A stretch of 64,000 bases of DNA, taken from NCBI GenBank assembly GCA_965660625.1, contig CBFIAR010000002.1, positions 147,665 through 211,664 on the forward strand. The letters run 5' to 3'. Shown piece by piece: positions 1-9,419 of this stretch; position 1 is the stretch's first letter, and each line of letters begins with the position of its first letter. This DNA is from Glaciecola sp965660625. GTDB lineage: Bacteria > Pseudomonadota > Gammaproteobacteria > Enterobacterales > Alteromonadaceae. The translations under genes were made by a program, and so were the position numbers. The notes under the pieces were generated by a model. It was not told where the DNA came from. It was given only the letters and a program-made list of their open reading frames with translations, and searched no databases.

Positions 1-753
1 AGCGTTAATAGGGCAGTTGTCAATGGTGATTTGTGGATGTACTGCTAGAGTGTGGCGCGTTTCAATACGATCCCCAGCGAAGATAAATTGGCTGTTTATC
101 TTGGTATTCATCAAAGTCTGCCAGTTTAATTGCTGATGTAAAAAATCTGTTTTCTCTTGTAGTAGAGGGCTTTGTGCAAGCAGCTGCGATGGGCTCCAAG
201 TTATTGTTCCTTGTAGTCTCCCGTCTAAATAATCCAAGCCGGCGTTGATATCGCCCGACAGGGAAAATGCTGATAGTGAACGTTGTGTCAGTGTAACATT
301 CAGTGGTTGGTGCAACAGATATGAAGTGAGTGAAAGAGCATCGATGGTAATACGTGGCATGTTGCTAGGTAACGCGATAGCTTGACTAAATGGGGGCGCG
401 TTTTGGTTTACTTTGACACCCGTATCTCTATGATGGATCGTAAGTTTTGCAATGCTTAAGCGACTCTCTTTACGCTGCCAGTTATCCAAAAACCAACGCG
501 CCTCATGCATTTCAATCTTAAGTGATTCGCTGTCTATACATAGCTTTTGTATTGTCAGGAGAGGCGAAACACCGATATCAAAATGACTACATGTAATCTG
601 AGTGTCTGACGGCAGGAAATCGGCGAGTACCCATTGAGTAATTGGCGCTCGCAAGAGATAGGCGCTTAGCACTAAGAGCGAGATCAACGCGGCGCTGCTC
701 AGCAATACTATGCTGGCTACTTTTATCCTGCCAGATTTTAGGTTACTCAACAT
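1..753 (-). CDS. Membrane-anchored YdbH/AsmA-like protein, N-terminal part
   Basis: The frame is open from an ATG at 753 to the window edge, so about 251 N-terminal residues are present and the C-terminus lies outside. A basic start (residues 1-10) is followed by a hydrophobic segment (about 12-33), which reads as an N-terminal membrane anchor with the rest in the periplasm. The remainder is beta-rich with repeated 'L..I.KL.I' strands, as in large AsmA/YdbH-type proteins that bridge inner and outer membrane and are linked to phospholipid transport. YdbH members are usually much longer (over 800 residues), which fits a truncated view here. The family call is from general pattern, not a diagnostic motif; another AsmA-like protein is equally possible. 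Confidence 0.5.
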   Translation of the reverse strand, partial: MLSNLKSGRIKVASIVLLSSAALISLLVLSAYLLRAPITQWVLADFLPSDTQITCSHFDIGVSPLLTIQKLCIDSESLKIEMHEARWFLDNWQRKESRLSIAKLTIHHRDTGVKVNQNAPPFSQAIALPSNMPRITIDALSLTSYLLHQPLNVTLTQRSLSAFSLSGDINAGLDYLDGRLQGTITWSPSQLLAQSPLLQEKTDFLHQQLNWQTLMNTKINSQFIFAGDRIETRHTLAVHPQITIDNCPINA

Positions 754-886
754 TGGTTAATGCACTCACAAGGACGTTTTCAGTCGATTAGCCGAAAAGC
801 AGATGCGACAAACTCCAGCACAGTGAATCTAAAAGCAGCAAGTGACGCCATTAACACAGTTAAATTAAAAACCTTGCAGGTGATTA

Positions 887-1132
887 TTAAGCTTGCAAAC
901 GTTCAAATTTTTCCGTCAGTTGATTAAGCGTTTCTTTGCGATTAGGGTTTACTTCGATGCACTCAACGGGGCAAATGCTAACGCAACATGGCTCGTCATA
1001 ATGGCCAACACATTCGGTGCATTGATCCGCATCAATCTCATAAATTTCGGCACCCATAGAAATCGCTTCATTGGGACACTCATCTGGACATAAATTACAG
1101 TTAATACATTCTTCGGTAATGTAAAGTGCCAT
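887..1132 (-). CDS. yfhL: YfhL-type 4Fe-4S dicluster ferredoxin
   Basis: A protein of 81 residues with the clustered cysteines of a two-[4Fe-4S] ferredoxin: CINCNLC followed by CPNEAIS near the N-terminus, then CTECVGHYDEPCC and CPVECI. The CTECVGHY segment, with its longer spacing in the second cluster, is typical of the YfhL family, so it is probably a soluble low-potential electron carrier. I start it at the ATG at 1132 (MALYITEEC), which matches the family and has an AGG about nine bases upstream. An in-frame ATG 15 bases further upstream would bury that ribosome site. It stands alone between the YdbH-like gene and mutH, all on the same strand but separated by gaps of over 100 bases. Confidence 0.9.
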   Translation of the reverse strand: MALYITEECINCNLCPDECPNEAISMGAEIYEIDADQCTECVGHYDEPCCVSICPVECIEVNPNRKETLNQLTEKFERLQA

Positions 1133-1291
1133 ATAAACGTGCCTCATGTGATTAGTTTGATCATAAAGGGACTCGCATTCATCCTTTCACTTACTTTAGG
1201 TGAATACTATATAAGACAAAATTAGCACTTATCGCATAATGCGCAACATACACTTAATTGTTAATTGATCAAGCTCAACAAATTCCTTGCT

Positions 1292-1978
1292 TTACGCTAA
1301 AAAAGCGTTTTCCAGAATGTCTTGAGTAAAATTTTTTCGCAGATAAAACCCCCTCGGACGGGTTTTTATCATCTGTCCATCTTCACCAATAGCTTCCGTA
1401 ACTACTGAACCATTAGCGGCTTTGGGGCGAAGTTGCAAATAACTTCCTACAGTGGCGTCTATGCGCTCTACTTGCCCTAAGCTTATCATGTCCATTAATT
1501 CTTCCCAATCGCGCTGCAATTGCGCATTTTGATGTGCATTAGGGTGCCATAAAAATGGAGAGCCTACGATGCGTTCAGCCGGTGGTATTTCCCTTTCTCC
1601 CTGCACCGGTAACCACAAAACACACTGCAACTTGTTACGTACGTTACTGTTCTGCCAATTTACGCCCGTATTTTTAGTTAATGGCGCATAACAGACATAG
1701 GTTGTTTCAAGTGGTTTGTTGCTATACGAAAGAGGCAATGTTTTCAACTCAACACCGAGTTCTGGGAAATCTTGTTCTGGTTTTGAGCCGGCACTTGCTC
1801 CCAACCAAAGTTCGATCAATTGCCCCGTCCAACCCTTTTGGGTTTTAAAGTTCGCCGGTATGTGAATGTTTGCGGCTCTTGCTAAATCACCCAAAGACAA
1901 GCCTGCTAAACCGTTCGCGCGCTGCATTAATTCTTCTATTGTAGAGGGAGCAGTCCTCGGTGTTTTTATTGATGGCAT
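1292..1978 (-). CDS. mutH: DNA mismatch repair endonuclease MutH
   Basis: MutH nicks the unmethylated strand at hemimethylated GATC sites once MutS and MutL have recognised a mismatch. The 228-residue length matches the family. The catalytic triad is visible in the run QDFPELGVELKTL as Asp70, Glu77 and Lys79, the same numbering as in E. coli MutH. The N-terminal helix region and the GWTGQLIE motif (about residues 49-56) are also characteristic. MutH implies Dam methylation in this organism. It is divergent from rppH with about 107 bases between the start codons, as in enterobacterial genomes where mutH lies near rppH. Confidence 0.96.
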   Translation of the reverse strand: MPSIKTPRTAPSTIEELMQRANGLAGLSLGDLARAANIHIPANFKTQKGWTGQLIELWLGASAGSKPEQDFPELGVELKTLPLSYSNKPLETTYVCYAPLTKNTGVNWQNSNVRNKLQCVLWLPVQGEREIPPAERIVGSPFLWHPNAHQNAQLQRDWEELMDMISLGQVERIDATVGSYLQLRPKAANGSVVTEAIGEDGQMIKTRPRGFYLRKNFTQDILENAFLA

Positions 1979-2085
1979 GTAATTAGGACTTCACTTGTTA
2001 AATAATTAACGCTATTGCTTTGCATAATCTGTAGTTTATGGAAGAATGGAGAAATATAAAAGTATAAATGCGCTAGGTAATCTAA

Positions 2086-2628
2086 GTGATTGATGCCGAA
2101 GGATTCCGCGCGAATGTTGGCATAATTATATGCAATAAAATGGGCCAGGTGTTTTGGGCTCGTCGATATGGCCAACATTCATGGCAATTCCCACAAGGCG
2201 GGATTGACCAAGGGGAAACTGTTGAACAGGCAATGTACAGGGAGCTTCACGAAGAAGTGGGCTTGCTTGAGAAAGACGTAAGTATTGTTGGCGTAACGCG
2301 CAACTGGCTTCGTTATAAATTGCCTAAACGCCTTGTAAGAAAAGGGTCAAACCCCGTATGTATTGGTCAAAAACAGAAATGGTTTTTGCTCACGTTAAAG
2401 TGTGACGAAAAAGATGTTGATCTTCTACATTCAGGGCATCCTGAATTTGACGATTGGCGTTGGGTGAGTTATTGGTACCCAATACGTAACGTTGTCTCGT
2501 TTAAGCGCGATGTATATCGAAAAGTCATGAAAGAGTTTTCGCCGCTGGTATTGCCTGCGCAAAAGCCTCATTCTCAGTTGCCCAACAACCGAAAAAATAA
2601 GCGACGTCGACCAAGACCGCAAGCATAG
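2086..2628 (+). CDS. rppH: RNA pyrophosphohydrolase RppH (Nudix)
   Basis: RppH removes pyrophosphate from the 5' triphosphate end of mRNAs and so opens them to RNase E decay. The Nudix box (G-x5-E-x7-REUxEExGU) is complete at about residues 38-60, beginning GGIDQGE and ending REL.EEVGL. The protein starts MIDAEGFRANVGIIICN, which closely matches known RppH N-termini. The start is GTG at 2086, with an AGGTAA about six bases upstream. The last 20 residues are basic and rich in Arg and Lys, as in many RppH proteins. ptsP follows 64 bases downstream on the same strand. Confidence 0.95.
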   Translation: MIDAEGFRANVGIIICNKMGQVFWARRYGQHSWQFPQGGIDQGETVEQAMYRELHEEVGLLEKDVSIVGVTRNWLRYKLPKRLVRKGSNPVCIGQKQKWFLLTLKCDEKDVDLLHSGHPEFDDWRWVSYWYPIRNVVSFKRDVYRKVMKEFSPLVLPAQKPHSQLPNNRKNKRRRPRPQA

Positions 2629-2692
2629 CAATTATGTGGAACATGCTTGCAGTTTACTTTACTCGTCTTGTTAACTGCAAAGGAGCCAATGC

Positions 2693-4981
2693 ATGCTAAC
2701 AACCCTGAAAAGAATAGTTCAAGAAGTTAATCAAATTCCGGGCTTGGAGCCTGCATTGGAGCGACTCGCTACCTTAGTTAGAGAGACCATGCAGGTGGAT
2801 TCTTGTTCTATCTATCTAGCTGACCACAAAACTAAAATGCTAGTTTTAAAAGCGACAGACGGTCTTCAAAAAAGCGCTATCAATAATGTTAAGTTAAGTT
2901 TTAGTGAGGGCTTAATAGGCTTAGTTGTTCAGCGAGAGGAACCCCTCAATATAGAAAATGCGCCGCTGCACCCCCGGTTCAAACATTTTTCTGAAGTTAA
3001 TGAAGATGCCTTTTTCGCGTTTATTGGCACCCCAATAATTCATCAGCGCAAAGTGTTGGGTGTCATTTCAATGCAGCAAAAGTCTATTCGACGTTTTACC
3101 GAAGATGAAGAATCTTTTTTAGTGACACTCGCTACCCAAATTGGTTTGGAGATTGCGAATGCAGAAATTCGTGGTGTTTTGGACGTAAATTCCGAAATAA
3201 CCTTAGGTGTTCATAAAAGCATAAATGGTTTGCCTGGGTCCCCTGGTTTAGCCTTAGGGCAGGCAGTTTTGCTCAATATGAAGCATGAGCTCAGTCAACT
3301 CATTGCTCGCAAAACGACCGATCAGGCAAAAGAAGTCGAGCGTTATCGTAAAGCGGTTGAGCTTACTCGCACGCAGGTTGATCGTTTGTCGGATAATCTT
3401 GGTGATAGCTTACCAGAGGATGTCAAAGCAATCTTCCAGCTCTATCATCAACTGCTTGATGCGAACAGTTTGGGGCGAGAAGTAGAACAAAAGATCCGTG
3501 AGAATTGGGACGCTGCATCATCGCTTAAATTAGTGGTAGAGAACTACGCAGCAAAGTTTGCGGCAATGGAAGACCCATACATGCAGGAAAGGGCGGTCGA
3601 CATTGTTGACTTGTCTAACCGAATTTTGCATAACATCATGAATGGGTCTGTTGCTGATGCGAATACCGAACGAAATATACCTGAAAATGCAGTTCTCGTT
3701 GCACGTGAAGTGTCAGCGCCTATGTTAGCAGAATTCCCTGCTGAAAAATTAAAGGCGATTGTTTCGATACAAGGTTCGAACAATTCTCATGCGGCTATCT
3801 TAGCGAGAGCAATGGGGGTGCCTGCGGTAATGGGTTTAAGAGGCGTTCCATTAAGCTTATTAAATCATCAAGAATTATTTGTGGATGGTTATTCTGGACT
3901 GGTGATTCTTGCTCCTGAGGAACAAGAGAGGACAGAGTTTTTACAGCTAATTGCAGATGAAGAAGCCTTAGTTAAACGCATCGAGAGTGAGGCTGAACGA
4001 CCGGCAATAAGTGAAGATAATTGTGAAATGACGCTGTTAGTCAATGCTGGTTTATCCGCGGGCCTAGAAATGGAGCAAAACAAACAGGGCGCAGGTGTTG
4101 GTCTATATCGAACAGAAATTCCATTTATGCTGCGCGAGCGTTTCCCTTCTGAACAAGAACAATTTGAGCTTTACCATAGCGTGTTAAGTGCGCACCCTGA
4201 TAAAGAAATGACCATGCGCACGCTAGATGTTGGTGGTGATAAACCGCTGTCCTATTTTCCGATCTCAGAAGAAAATCCATTTTTAGGATGGCGTGGTATA
4301 CGTTTGACTCTTGATCATCCGGAAATTTTTCTGGTCCAAGTTAGAGCAATGCTGAAAGCTAGCATCGGTCTGAAAAATCTCCATATTTTACTTCCCATGG
4401 TTTCTAGTATTAGTGAAATCGATGAATCCAACAGGCTCATCAAGCAAGCGTTTGATGAGGTAAAAGAAGATGCCATGAAAACAGGGCAAGTGCTTTCAAA
4501 ACCGGCTATTGGAGTGATGTTGGAGGTGCCTGCTATCCTATTTCAGTTGGAGAAAATTGCTAAAAAGGTCGATTTTTTTTCTGTGGGTACAAACGATCTA
4601 ACACAATATCTTTTAGCGGTTGATCGCAACAATTCTCGGGTTGCGCAATTGTATTCAAGCTATCATCCTTCTGTTTTAATGGCGTTACATCACATAGTAC
4701 AAACTTCCAAACGTTGCAATATTCCAGTAACCGTTTGCGGCGAATTGGCTGGGGAACCAAGTGGTGCGCTTATTCTAATGGCAATGGGGTATCGCAAGCT
4801 AAGTATGAATGCATATAGCTTACGAAAGATTAATTGGGTTATCCGCAATGTGTCGGTAAGTGAACTTGAGGCTTTGTTAAGTGAAATATTGTCTTGCGCC
4901 GGCCCTGATAATGTTAAAAAAATTGTTGACCAATATTTAGAGCAGAAAGGCCTCGGAGGGTTAGTGAGAGCCGGATCTTGA
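2693..4981 (+). CDS. ptsP: PEP-protein phosphotransferase PtsP (enzyme I-Ntr)
   Basis: PtsP is the first enzyme of the nitrogen-related phosphotransferase system, passing phosphate from phosphoenolpyruvate to NPr (PtsO) and on to EIIA-Ntr. The 762 residues comprise an N-terminal GAF domain (about 1-165), the enzyme I N-terminal domain, the swivelling phosphohistidine domain and a C-terminal PEP-binding TIM barrel. The phosphorylated histidine is His366 in GSNNSHAAILARAMG. GGDKPL and the CGELAGEPSGA signature with its active-site Cys lie in the barrel. The gene sits between rppH and the TSUP permease/lgt. The GAF domain is expected to sense nitrogen status, known for other PtsP proteins but not shown by this sequence. 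Confidence 0.96.
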   Translation: MLTTLKRIVQEVNQIPGLEPALERLATLVRETMQVDSCSIYLADHKTKMLVLKATDGLQKSAINNVKLSFSEGLIGLVVQREEPLNIENAPLHPRFKHFSEVNEDAFFAFIGTPIIHQRKVLGVISMQQKSIRRFTEDEESFLVTLATQIGLEIANAEIRGVLDVNSEITLGVHKSINGLPGSPGLALGQAVLLNMKHELSQLIARKTTDQAKEVERYRKAVELTRTQVDRLSDNLGDSLPEDVKAIFQLYHQLLDANSLGREVEQKIRENWDAASSLKLVVENYAAKFAAMEDPYMQERAVDIVDLSNRILHNIMNGSVADANTERNIPENAVLVAREVSAPMLAEFPAEKLKAIVSIQGSNNSHAAILARAMGVPAVMGLRGVPLSLLNHQELFVDGYSGLVILAPEEQERTEFLQLIADEEALVKRIESEAERPAISEDNCEMTLLVNAGLSAGLEMEQNKQGAGVGLYRTEIPFMLRERFPSEQEQFELYHSVLSAHPDKEMTMRTLDVGGDKPLSYFPISEENPFLGWRGIRLTLDHPEIFLVQVRAMLKASIGLKNLHILLPMVSSISEIDESNRLIKQAFDEVKEDAMKTGQVLSKPAIGVMLEVPAILFQLEKIAKKVDFFSVGTNDLTQYLLAVDRNNSRVAQLYSSYHPSVLMALHHIVQTSKRCNIPVTVCGELAGEPSGALILMAMGYRKLSMNAYSLRKINWVIRNVSVSELEALLSEILSCAGPDNVKKIVDQYLEQKGLGGLVRAGS

Positions 4982-5028
4982 TGTTTACGGCGCGTGTTGC
5001 TAGTTTTTATAAATTGAGTAAAGTGTAA

Positions 5029-5835
5029 ATGGATCCAAATCTAGAAATATTTTTATTGTGCGTCATGTTGGGCTCACTTGTTGGTGTTTTGGCTGGTTTA
5101 CTGGGCATTGGCGGTGGTCTCCTTATTGTCCCGGCCTTGGTTTTTTTACTGCATTTCTTTCTGCAAATAGATATCGAAATTGGAATGCCCATTGCCATAG
5201 CAACGTCTTTATCTACCGTTATTATGACAGGATTATCTTCGGCCAGAAGTCACTACAAGTTAGGTAACTTGGATAAGCGAATTGTTACTTATTGTGGTTT
5301 TGGTATCGCTGTTGGTGCCACCCTAGGTGCCCAATTTGCCAGTTTTATATCGGGCGTTTTACTTCAGCGTATTTTCGCCGTCTTAGTTATTTTAATTGCC
5401 CTGCAGATGGTGTTTTTTTCACGCAAAGCCTCTAAAAATAAAGTTGGTAATCTGGGTCTTTCTGGAATAGGCGCTAGCACAGGTTTTATATCGGCATTGA
5501 TGGGGATTGGCGGTGGAGCCCTGCTGGTTCCTGCATTGGTTTGGTTTCAAGTGAATATTCGAAAAGCGATAGGCTGCGCGGCCTTTAGCAGCATTATTAT
5601 TGCAGTGTTTGGAACTTTAAATTTTGTTATTACGGGTTGGAATAACCCAAATTTACCCGAATGGTCGTTCGGCTACGTTTACTTGCCAGCCACATTTGGA
5701 ATAATCCTGACGTCAGTGCTTACTGCCCCAATTGGTGCTAAACTCGGACAAAAATTAGATACGGCTAAATTGAGAAAAGTCTTTGCGGCTTTCTTGGTCT
5801 TAGTCAGCATACGCATGATCATAGGAATTGAGTAA
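5029..5835 (+). CDS. TSUP/TauE-SafE family membrane permease
   Basis: A 268-residue integral membrane protein with about eight hydrophobic segments and the internal duplication typical of the TauE/SafE (TSUP) family. The repeated signature GLLGIGGGLLIVP (about residues 23-38) recurs as ALMGIGGGALLVP in the second half. Members export or import sulfite, sulfoacetate or other small organic anions, and the substrate cannot be read from sequence. It lies 47 bases after ptsP and only three bases before lgt, so it is probably co-transcribed with them. Confidence 0.9.
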   Translation: MDPNLEIFLLCVMLGSLVGVLAGLLGIGGGLLIVPALVFLLHFFLQIDIEIGMPIAIATSLSTVIMTGLSSARSHYKLGNLDKRIVTYCGFGIAVGATLGAQFASFISGVLLQRIFAVLVILIALQMVFFSRKASKNKVGNLGLSGIGASTGFISALMGIGGGALLVPALVWFQVNIRKAIGCAAFSSIIIAVFGTLNFVITGWNNPNLPEWSFGYVYLPATFGIILTSVLTAPIGAKLGQKLDTAKLRKVFAAFLVLVSIRMIIGIE

Positions 5836-5838
5836 TAT

Positions 5839-6648
5839 ATGACCATCCCAGTACAAAATATCCCTGCGCATTTGGATTTCCCAGCAATCAACGCTGTTAT
5901 CTTCGAAATTGGACCATTAGCCTTACGCTGGTACGGCGTTATGTATCTGATTGGATTTTTAGCGGCATTTTGGCTTGCCAACAGACGACTATCCCGCACT
6001 CACTGGAGCAAAGAGCAGCTCAGTGACCTATTGTTTTATGGGTTCATGGGGGTGGTGCTTGGTGGTCGTATTGGCTATGTTTTATTCTATAATTTCAGCG
6101 TTTTTCTTGATAATCCACTTTATCTTTTTCGCATATGGGAAGGTGGAATGTCATTTCATGGTGGTTGCTTAGGCGTTATTGTCGCGACGTATTGGTATTC
6201 CAGAAGACGCGGTTGGTCATTTTTACGTGTTGGCGATTTTATTGCGCCATTAGTACCCATTGGCTTGGGAGCAGGTCGTATCGGCAACTTCATTAACGGT
6301 GAGTTATGGGGACGAACCACTGACGTGCCTTGGTCGTTTGTTTTTCCTGGTGCTGGTCCTCTGCCGCGCCACCCATCACAACTCTATGAATTTGCATTAG
6401 AAGGTGTTTTGCTGTTTGTGATTTTATGGTTATATTCAGCTAAACCACGCTCGGTTGGCTCAGTGGGTGGATTGTTCTTGCTATGCTACGGCGCATTTCG
6501 ATTCTTCGTTGAATATTTCCGAGAGCCAGACGCGCATCTAACTTTGAATTCATTGGGCTTGTCACAAGGGCAAATGCTATGTATTCCGATGATATTAGCC
6601 GGTGTTGCGTTAATTGCTTATGCACTTAAAAAGGGTGAAAAGGCTTAG
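5839..6648 (+). CDS. lgt: Prolipoprotein diacylglyceryl transferase Lgt
   Basis: Lgt transfers diacylglycerol from phosphatidylglycerol to the lipobox cysteine of prolipoproteins, the first step of lipoprotein maturation in the inner membrane. The protein has 269 residues and about seven transmembrane segments. The family signature GRIGNFINGELWGR is at about residues 147-160, and the conserved RWYG (about 32-35), GGRIGYVLFY and MSFHGG motifs are present. It follows the TSUP gene after three bases and precedes thyA by 67 bases, reproducing the lgt-thyA pairing known from enterobacteria. Confidence 0.97.
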   Translation: MTIPVQNIPAHLDFPAINAVIFEIGPLALRWYGVMYLIGFLAAFWLANRRLSRTHWSKEQLSDLLFYGFMGVVLGGRIGYVLFYNFSVFLDNPLYLFRIWEGGMSFHGGCLGVIVATYWYSRRRGWSFLRVGDFIAPLVPIGLGAGRIGNFINGELWGRTTDVPWSFVFPGAGPLPRHPSQLYEFALEGVLLFVILWLYSAKPRSVGSVGGLFLLCYGAFRFFVEYFREPDAHLTLNSLGLSQGQMLCIPMILAGVALIAYALKKGEKA

Positions 6649-6715
6649 TAAAAGCTATATATAGTATCCACTAACACGTTAATGTAAGCTAAATTTGAGC
6701 TAGGAAGTCATTATT

Positions 6716-7567
6716 ATGAGTCAATACGAACAATTATGTCAGCGCATCGTTAATGAAGGAACCTGGTTAACTAATGCGCGAACAGGACAAAAGTGTTTAA
6801 CGGTAATTAATGCTGAACTTGAATATGATGTTGAGAACAAGTCGTTCCCATTGGTGACTACTAGAAAAAGTTTTTACAAAGCTGCCATCGCTGAATTGCT
6901 TGGCTATTTGCGCGGCTATCAAAGTGCGGCCGAGTTCCGCGCAATCGGCTGTAATACTTGGAATGCAAACGCTAACGAGAATAAAGCTTGGTTAGCAAAC
7001 CCAAATCGTAAAGGCGAAGACGATATGGGCAGGGTTTATGGCGTGCAGGGTAGGGCATGGCAAAAACCAGATGGTTCAACGCTTGATCAACTCGCCAAGG
7101 TCATCCATAACTTATCAAAGGGTATTGATGATCGTGGTGAAATAATCACCTTTTTCAACCCGGGTGAATTTGACATGGGCTGTTTGCGTCCATGCATGCA
7201 TACTCACACATTTTCATTGTTGGGCAAGGATTTGTATCTAACCAGTTACCAACGCTCTTGCGATGTTCCACTGGGATTGAATTTCAATCAAATCCAAGTG
7301 TATGTCATGCTAGCTCTGGTAGCGCAAATTACGGGTAATCAGCCTAAAAGAGCCTACCATAAAATTATTAATGCACATATTTATGAAAACCAGTTCGATT
7401 TAATGAAGGATGTGCAATTGTCTCGTACGCCTTTTACCAATCCAACATTGACAATTAATCCAAAAATTACCTCTCTCAAGGATATTGAAACCTGGGTAAC
7501 GGCGGATGACTTTACAGTGCATGGTTATGAACATCATGATGCGATTGCGTATCCATTTTCTGTCTAA
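6716..7567 (+). CDS. thyA: Thymidylate synthase ThyA
   Basis: ThyA methylates dUMP to dTMP using methylene-tetrahydrofolate. The 283-residue protein has the catalytic cysteine at residue 160 (GCLRPCMHTH), the QRSCDVPLGLNFNQ substrate-binding segment and the C-terminal HAIxYPF-like end (DAIAYPFSV). The active-site context reads RPCMH rather than the more usual PPCH, and the protein is about 20 residues longer than E. coli ThyA. I recall similar longer ThyA proteins in Alteromonadales, so neither feature implies loss of function. An AGGAAG lies about ten bases before the ATG. It ends the ptsP-TSUP-lgt-thyA series. Confidence 0.95.
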   Translation: MSQYEQLCQRIVNEGTWLTNARTGQKCLTVINAELEYDVENKSFPLVTTRKSFYKAAIAELLGYLRGYQSAAEFRAIGCNTWNANANENKAWLANPNRKGEDDMGRVYGVQGRAWQKPDGSTLDQLAKVIHNLSKGIDDRGEIITFFNPGEFDMGCLRPCMHTHTFSLLGKDLYLTSYQRSCDVPLGLNFNQIQVYVMLALVAQITGNQPKRAYHKIINAHIYENQFDLMKDVQLSRTPFTNPTLTINPKITSLKDIETWVTADDFTVHGYEHHDAIAYPFSV

Positions 7568-7720
7568 GCTTTGCTTAATGAAGCACGTGCCAATTGTGTC
7601 ATCAACAACAAATGAAGATGACTGAAGATCCGCTCTGGATATCTTGCTGTGGTCATTACAAACGAATGATATTTTTATCACATGGCGCGTGAAACTTTGG
7701 GCTAATCATAGATACGCTTT

Positions 7721-8116
7721 TTAAGGACGAATACCAACGACGTCTAAGGGACATAAACCTTGGCCCTCTAAAAATGAAATACACATCGATAACTGGGTTT
7801 TTATACATTCATCGTAGCGTAATTGTCGTTCTTCCCAATAGTGCGTTTGGTACAGCACGTGCCAAAAGATTCTCTCTTTGTGGCTGTAAGCTTGTGTTTT
7901 CTGGTTGTCAACTTCTGACCATTCTTCAAAAGTGTCCCACAAAAAGCACTCGAGCTCAGCATAAGGAAGCTCGTTTTGCCAATAAGAACGCATATAAAAG
8001 GCAAGCTGCCCTGCTTTGCGATCGATAAAGTGTTGAACCAACAAAGTATTGTGCCAACGTAAATAGAGTAGAAGATATTTACAGTATAGATAGTGAAAAA
8101 AAATTCGCGTAGTCAC
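7721..8116 (-). CDS. Conserved hypothetical protein beside thyA
   Basis: I do not recognise a function. The frame encodes up to 131 residues ending in PLDVVGIRP. It is rich in aromatic residues and Glu (FYMRSYWQNELPYAELECF, then ERIFWHVLYQTHYWEE), looks soluble and alpha-helical, and has no signal peptide. I recall similar short uncharacterised proteins with a YMRSYW..ELPY..LEC core ending in 'IRP' in related marine genera, which supports a real gene. The start is uncertain: the longest frame begins at GTG 8116, but the family-like part begins near LLVQHFIDRK, where tandem TTG codons at 8044/8041 are possible starts. Neither start has a clear ribosome site. It is convergent with thyA. Confidence 0.7.
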   Translation of the reverse strand: MTTRIFFHYLYCKYLLLYLRWHNTLLVQHFIDRKAGQLAFYMRSYWQNELPYAELECFLWDTFEEWSEVDNQKTQAYSHKERIFWHVLYQTHYWEERQLRYDECIKTQLSMCISFLEGQGLCPLDVVGIRP

Positions 8117-8185
8117 GACGTAAATGACTAGTTAACCCTTTGTATTATCGAGATATATATAATAAATCAAAAAACGAAATGACGA

Positions 8186-9166
8186 TTACCAGCCTAGGTA
8201 GCTTGTCCAACCTTGAATTTGACGCGCAATATAGTCTTTCTGGACTTGATCAAACGTTTGCCCAACAATGTCAACTTGACGATAAATTTCCTTTAGTTCT
8301 TTTCTTGCTGTTATTTTGCGCGCATGCTGTGTTTGTTTGCTCCAACTATTGTCCCAATAGCTGGTCAGATCAAGCACAGGAATGGAAGTTTGAGCAACAA
8401 TCATGGGTATTTTTTTGTTCAACTTACGAATGGGCCAGAACGGGTTATTGATCACCAACGCGTCTATTTTTTGCATTGTTGCATGTTCATCCGCAATGAG
8501 TTTAGCAATAGTTGCTGCGGTTATGCCTTGACTGATTAAAACGCGATGTCCCATCGTCGTTTCCATATGTTTCAGTGTAGCGCTTATAAACATCTCTATT
8601 TCCATCGAATAAACACCGAGTTCAGCTTCGCTTATGTATGATGCCATCGAAAGACTATTGTTGGGTTCCTCGACAATGTTTTGACCGTTTCTAACCACAT
8701 CAGCTATAGCTGTAGTTGTCTCTTTAGGTATAACCTCACCTTGTTGCGCTGAGCCATCTTTTTTCGCTGGTTGCTGTGTATCGCTGTTGCCAATTGGCAA
8801 CACAATATTGGAACCAAGGATTAATCCCAAAGAGGGCATTACCACAGTTGTCCAGCCAACGGCAGACAAAGAGCTTGCAATTCGGCTAAGCGAATCTGGT
8901 CTACCTAAGGGCATATCAGCATCCCCAATGATAAGCACTATCCCCTTAGTTATAGGTTGCTCAGAAGGTGAAATCAAAATAGGAAGACGATTGTTTCCTA
9001 CGTTAATGAGCGTAAATTCATCTGTATGCAATTGATTCCTCATATCTACCGTTGTCATCTCTGAAAAGGAAGCTGATTGCGCCATGCTCTCGAATGAAAG
9101 CACACTGCCAAGTGACAACAGGCCTGAGAAAATAAATGTAATAAGGTTTCTTATTATTTTTTGCAT
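8186..9166 (-). CDS. DUF3530 family secreted protein
   Basis: Starting at the ATG at 9166, the protein has 326 residues and a clear signal peptide (MQKIIRNL, then a hydrophobic stretch and an Ala-Gln-Ser-Ala cleavage region), so it is predicted to be periplasmic or outer-membrane associated. The body has the alpha/beta-hydrolase-like layout of DUF3530: a strand ending in GIVLIIGDADMP near the N-terminus, then LSAVGWTTVVMPSLG, and later RVLISQGITAATIAKL where a nucleophile elbow would be. No Gly-x-Ser-x-Gly is present, so catalysis is doubtful. An upstream in-frame start at 9256 would put about 30 residues before the signal peptide and is unlikely. Function is unknown. Confidence 0.85.
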   Translation of the reverse strand: MQKIIRNLITFIFSGLLSLGSVLSFESMAQSASFSEMTTVDMRNQLHTDEFTLINVGNNRLPILISPSEQPITKGIVLIIGDADMPLGRPDSLSRIASSLSAVGWTTVVMPSLGLILGSNIVLPIGNSDTQQPAKKDGSAQQGEVIPKETTTAIADVVRNGQNIVEEPNNSLSMASYISEAELGVYSMEIEMFISATLKHMETTMGHRVLISQGITAATIAKLIADEHATMQKIDALVINNPFWPIRKLNKKIPMIVAQTSIPVLDLTSYWDNSWSKQTQHARKITARKELKEIYRQVDIVGQTFDQVQKDYIARQIQGWTSYLGW

Positions 9167-9419
9167 AAACTGACAGTGTGTTTCTTTTGTATATATGTAG
9201 AAGTTATCGGCTTTGTTTTGAATATGTTTAAGATGTATCAATATTGGATCTGGCATAGCACAAAAGACGAAATTGACCTATTTACTACATAGAACAATCT
9301 GCTTTTTTTTGTGCCTATATATCTTATTGAATTTACAAAGGGCAAGAATGCTGTCGTTGGAATAGGGCGATAGAAGACTAAAAAAAGCTAAATAAGAGAC
9401 CTTGTTAGTTTATCAGCTA

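Noticed and set aside
893..1093. Plus-strand frame over the ferredoxin gene
   Set aside because: It is the antisense shadow of a gene with clear cysteine motifs.
1966..2178. Minus-strand frame between mutH and rppH
   Set aside because: Overlaps the rppH start and ribosome site and the mutH start; no homology.
7565..7720. Possible terminator between thyA and its convergent neighbour
   Set aside because: Short complementary bits around AAGCTTTGCTT do not give a stable stem with a T-tract.
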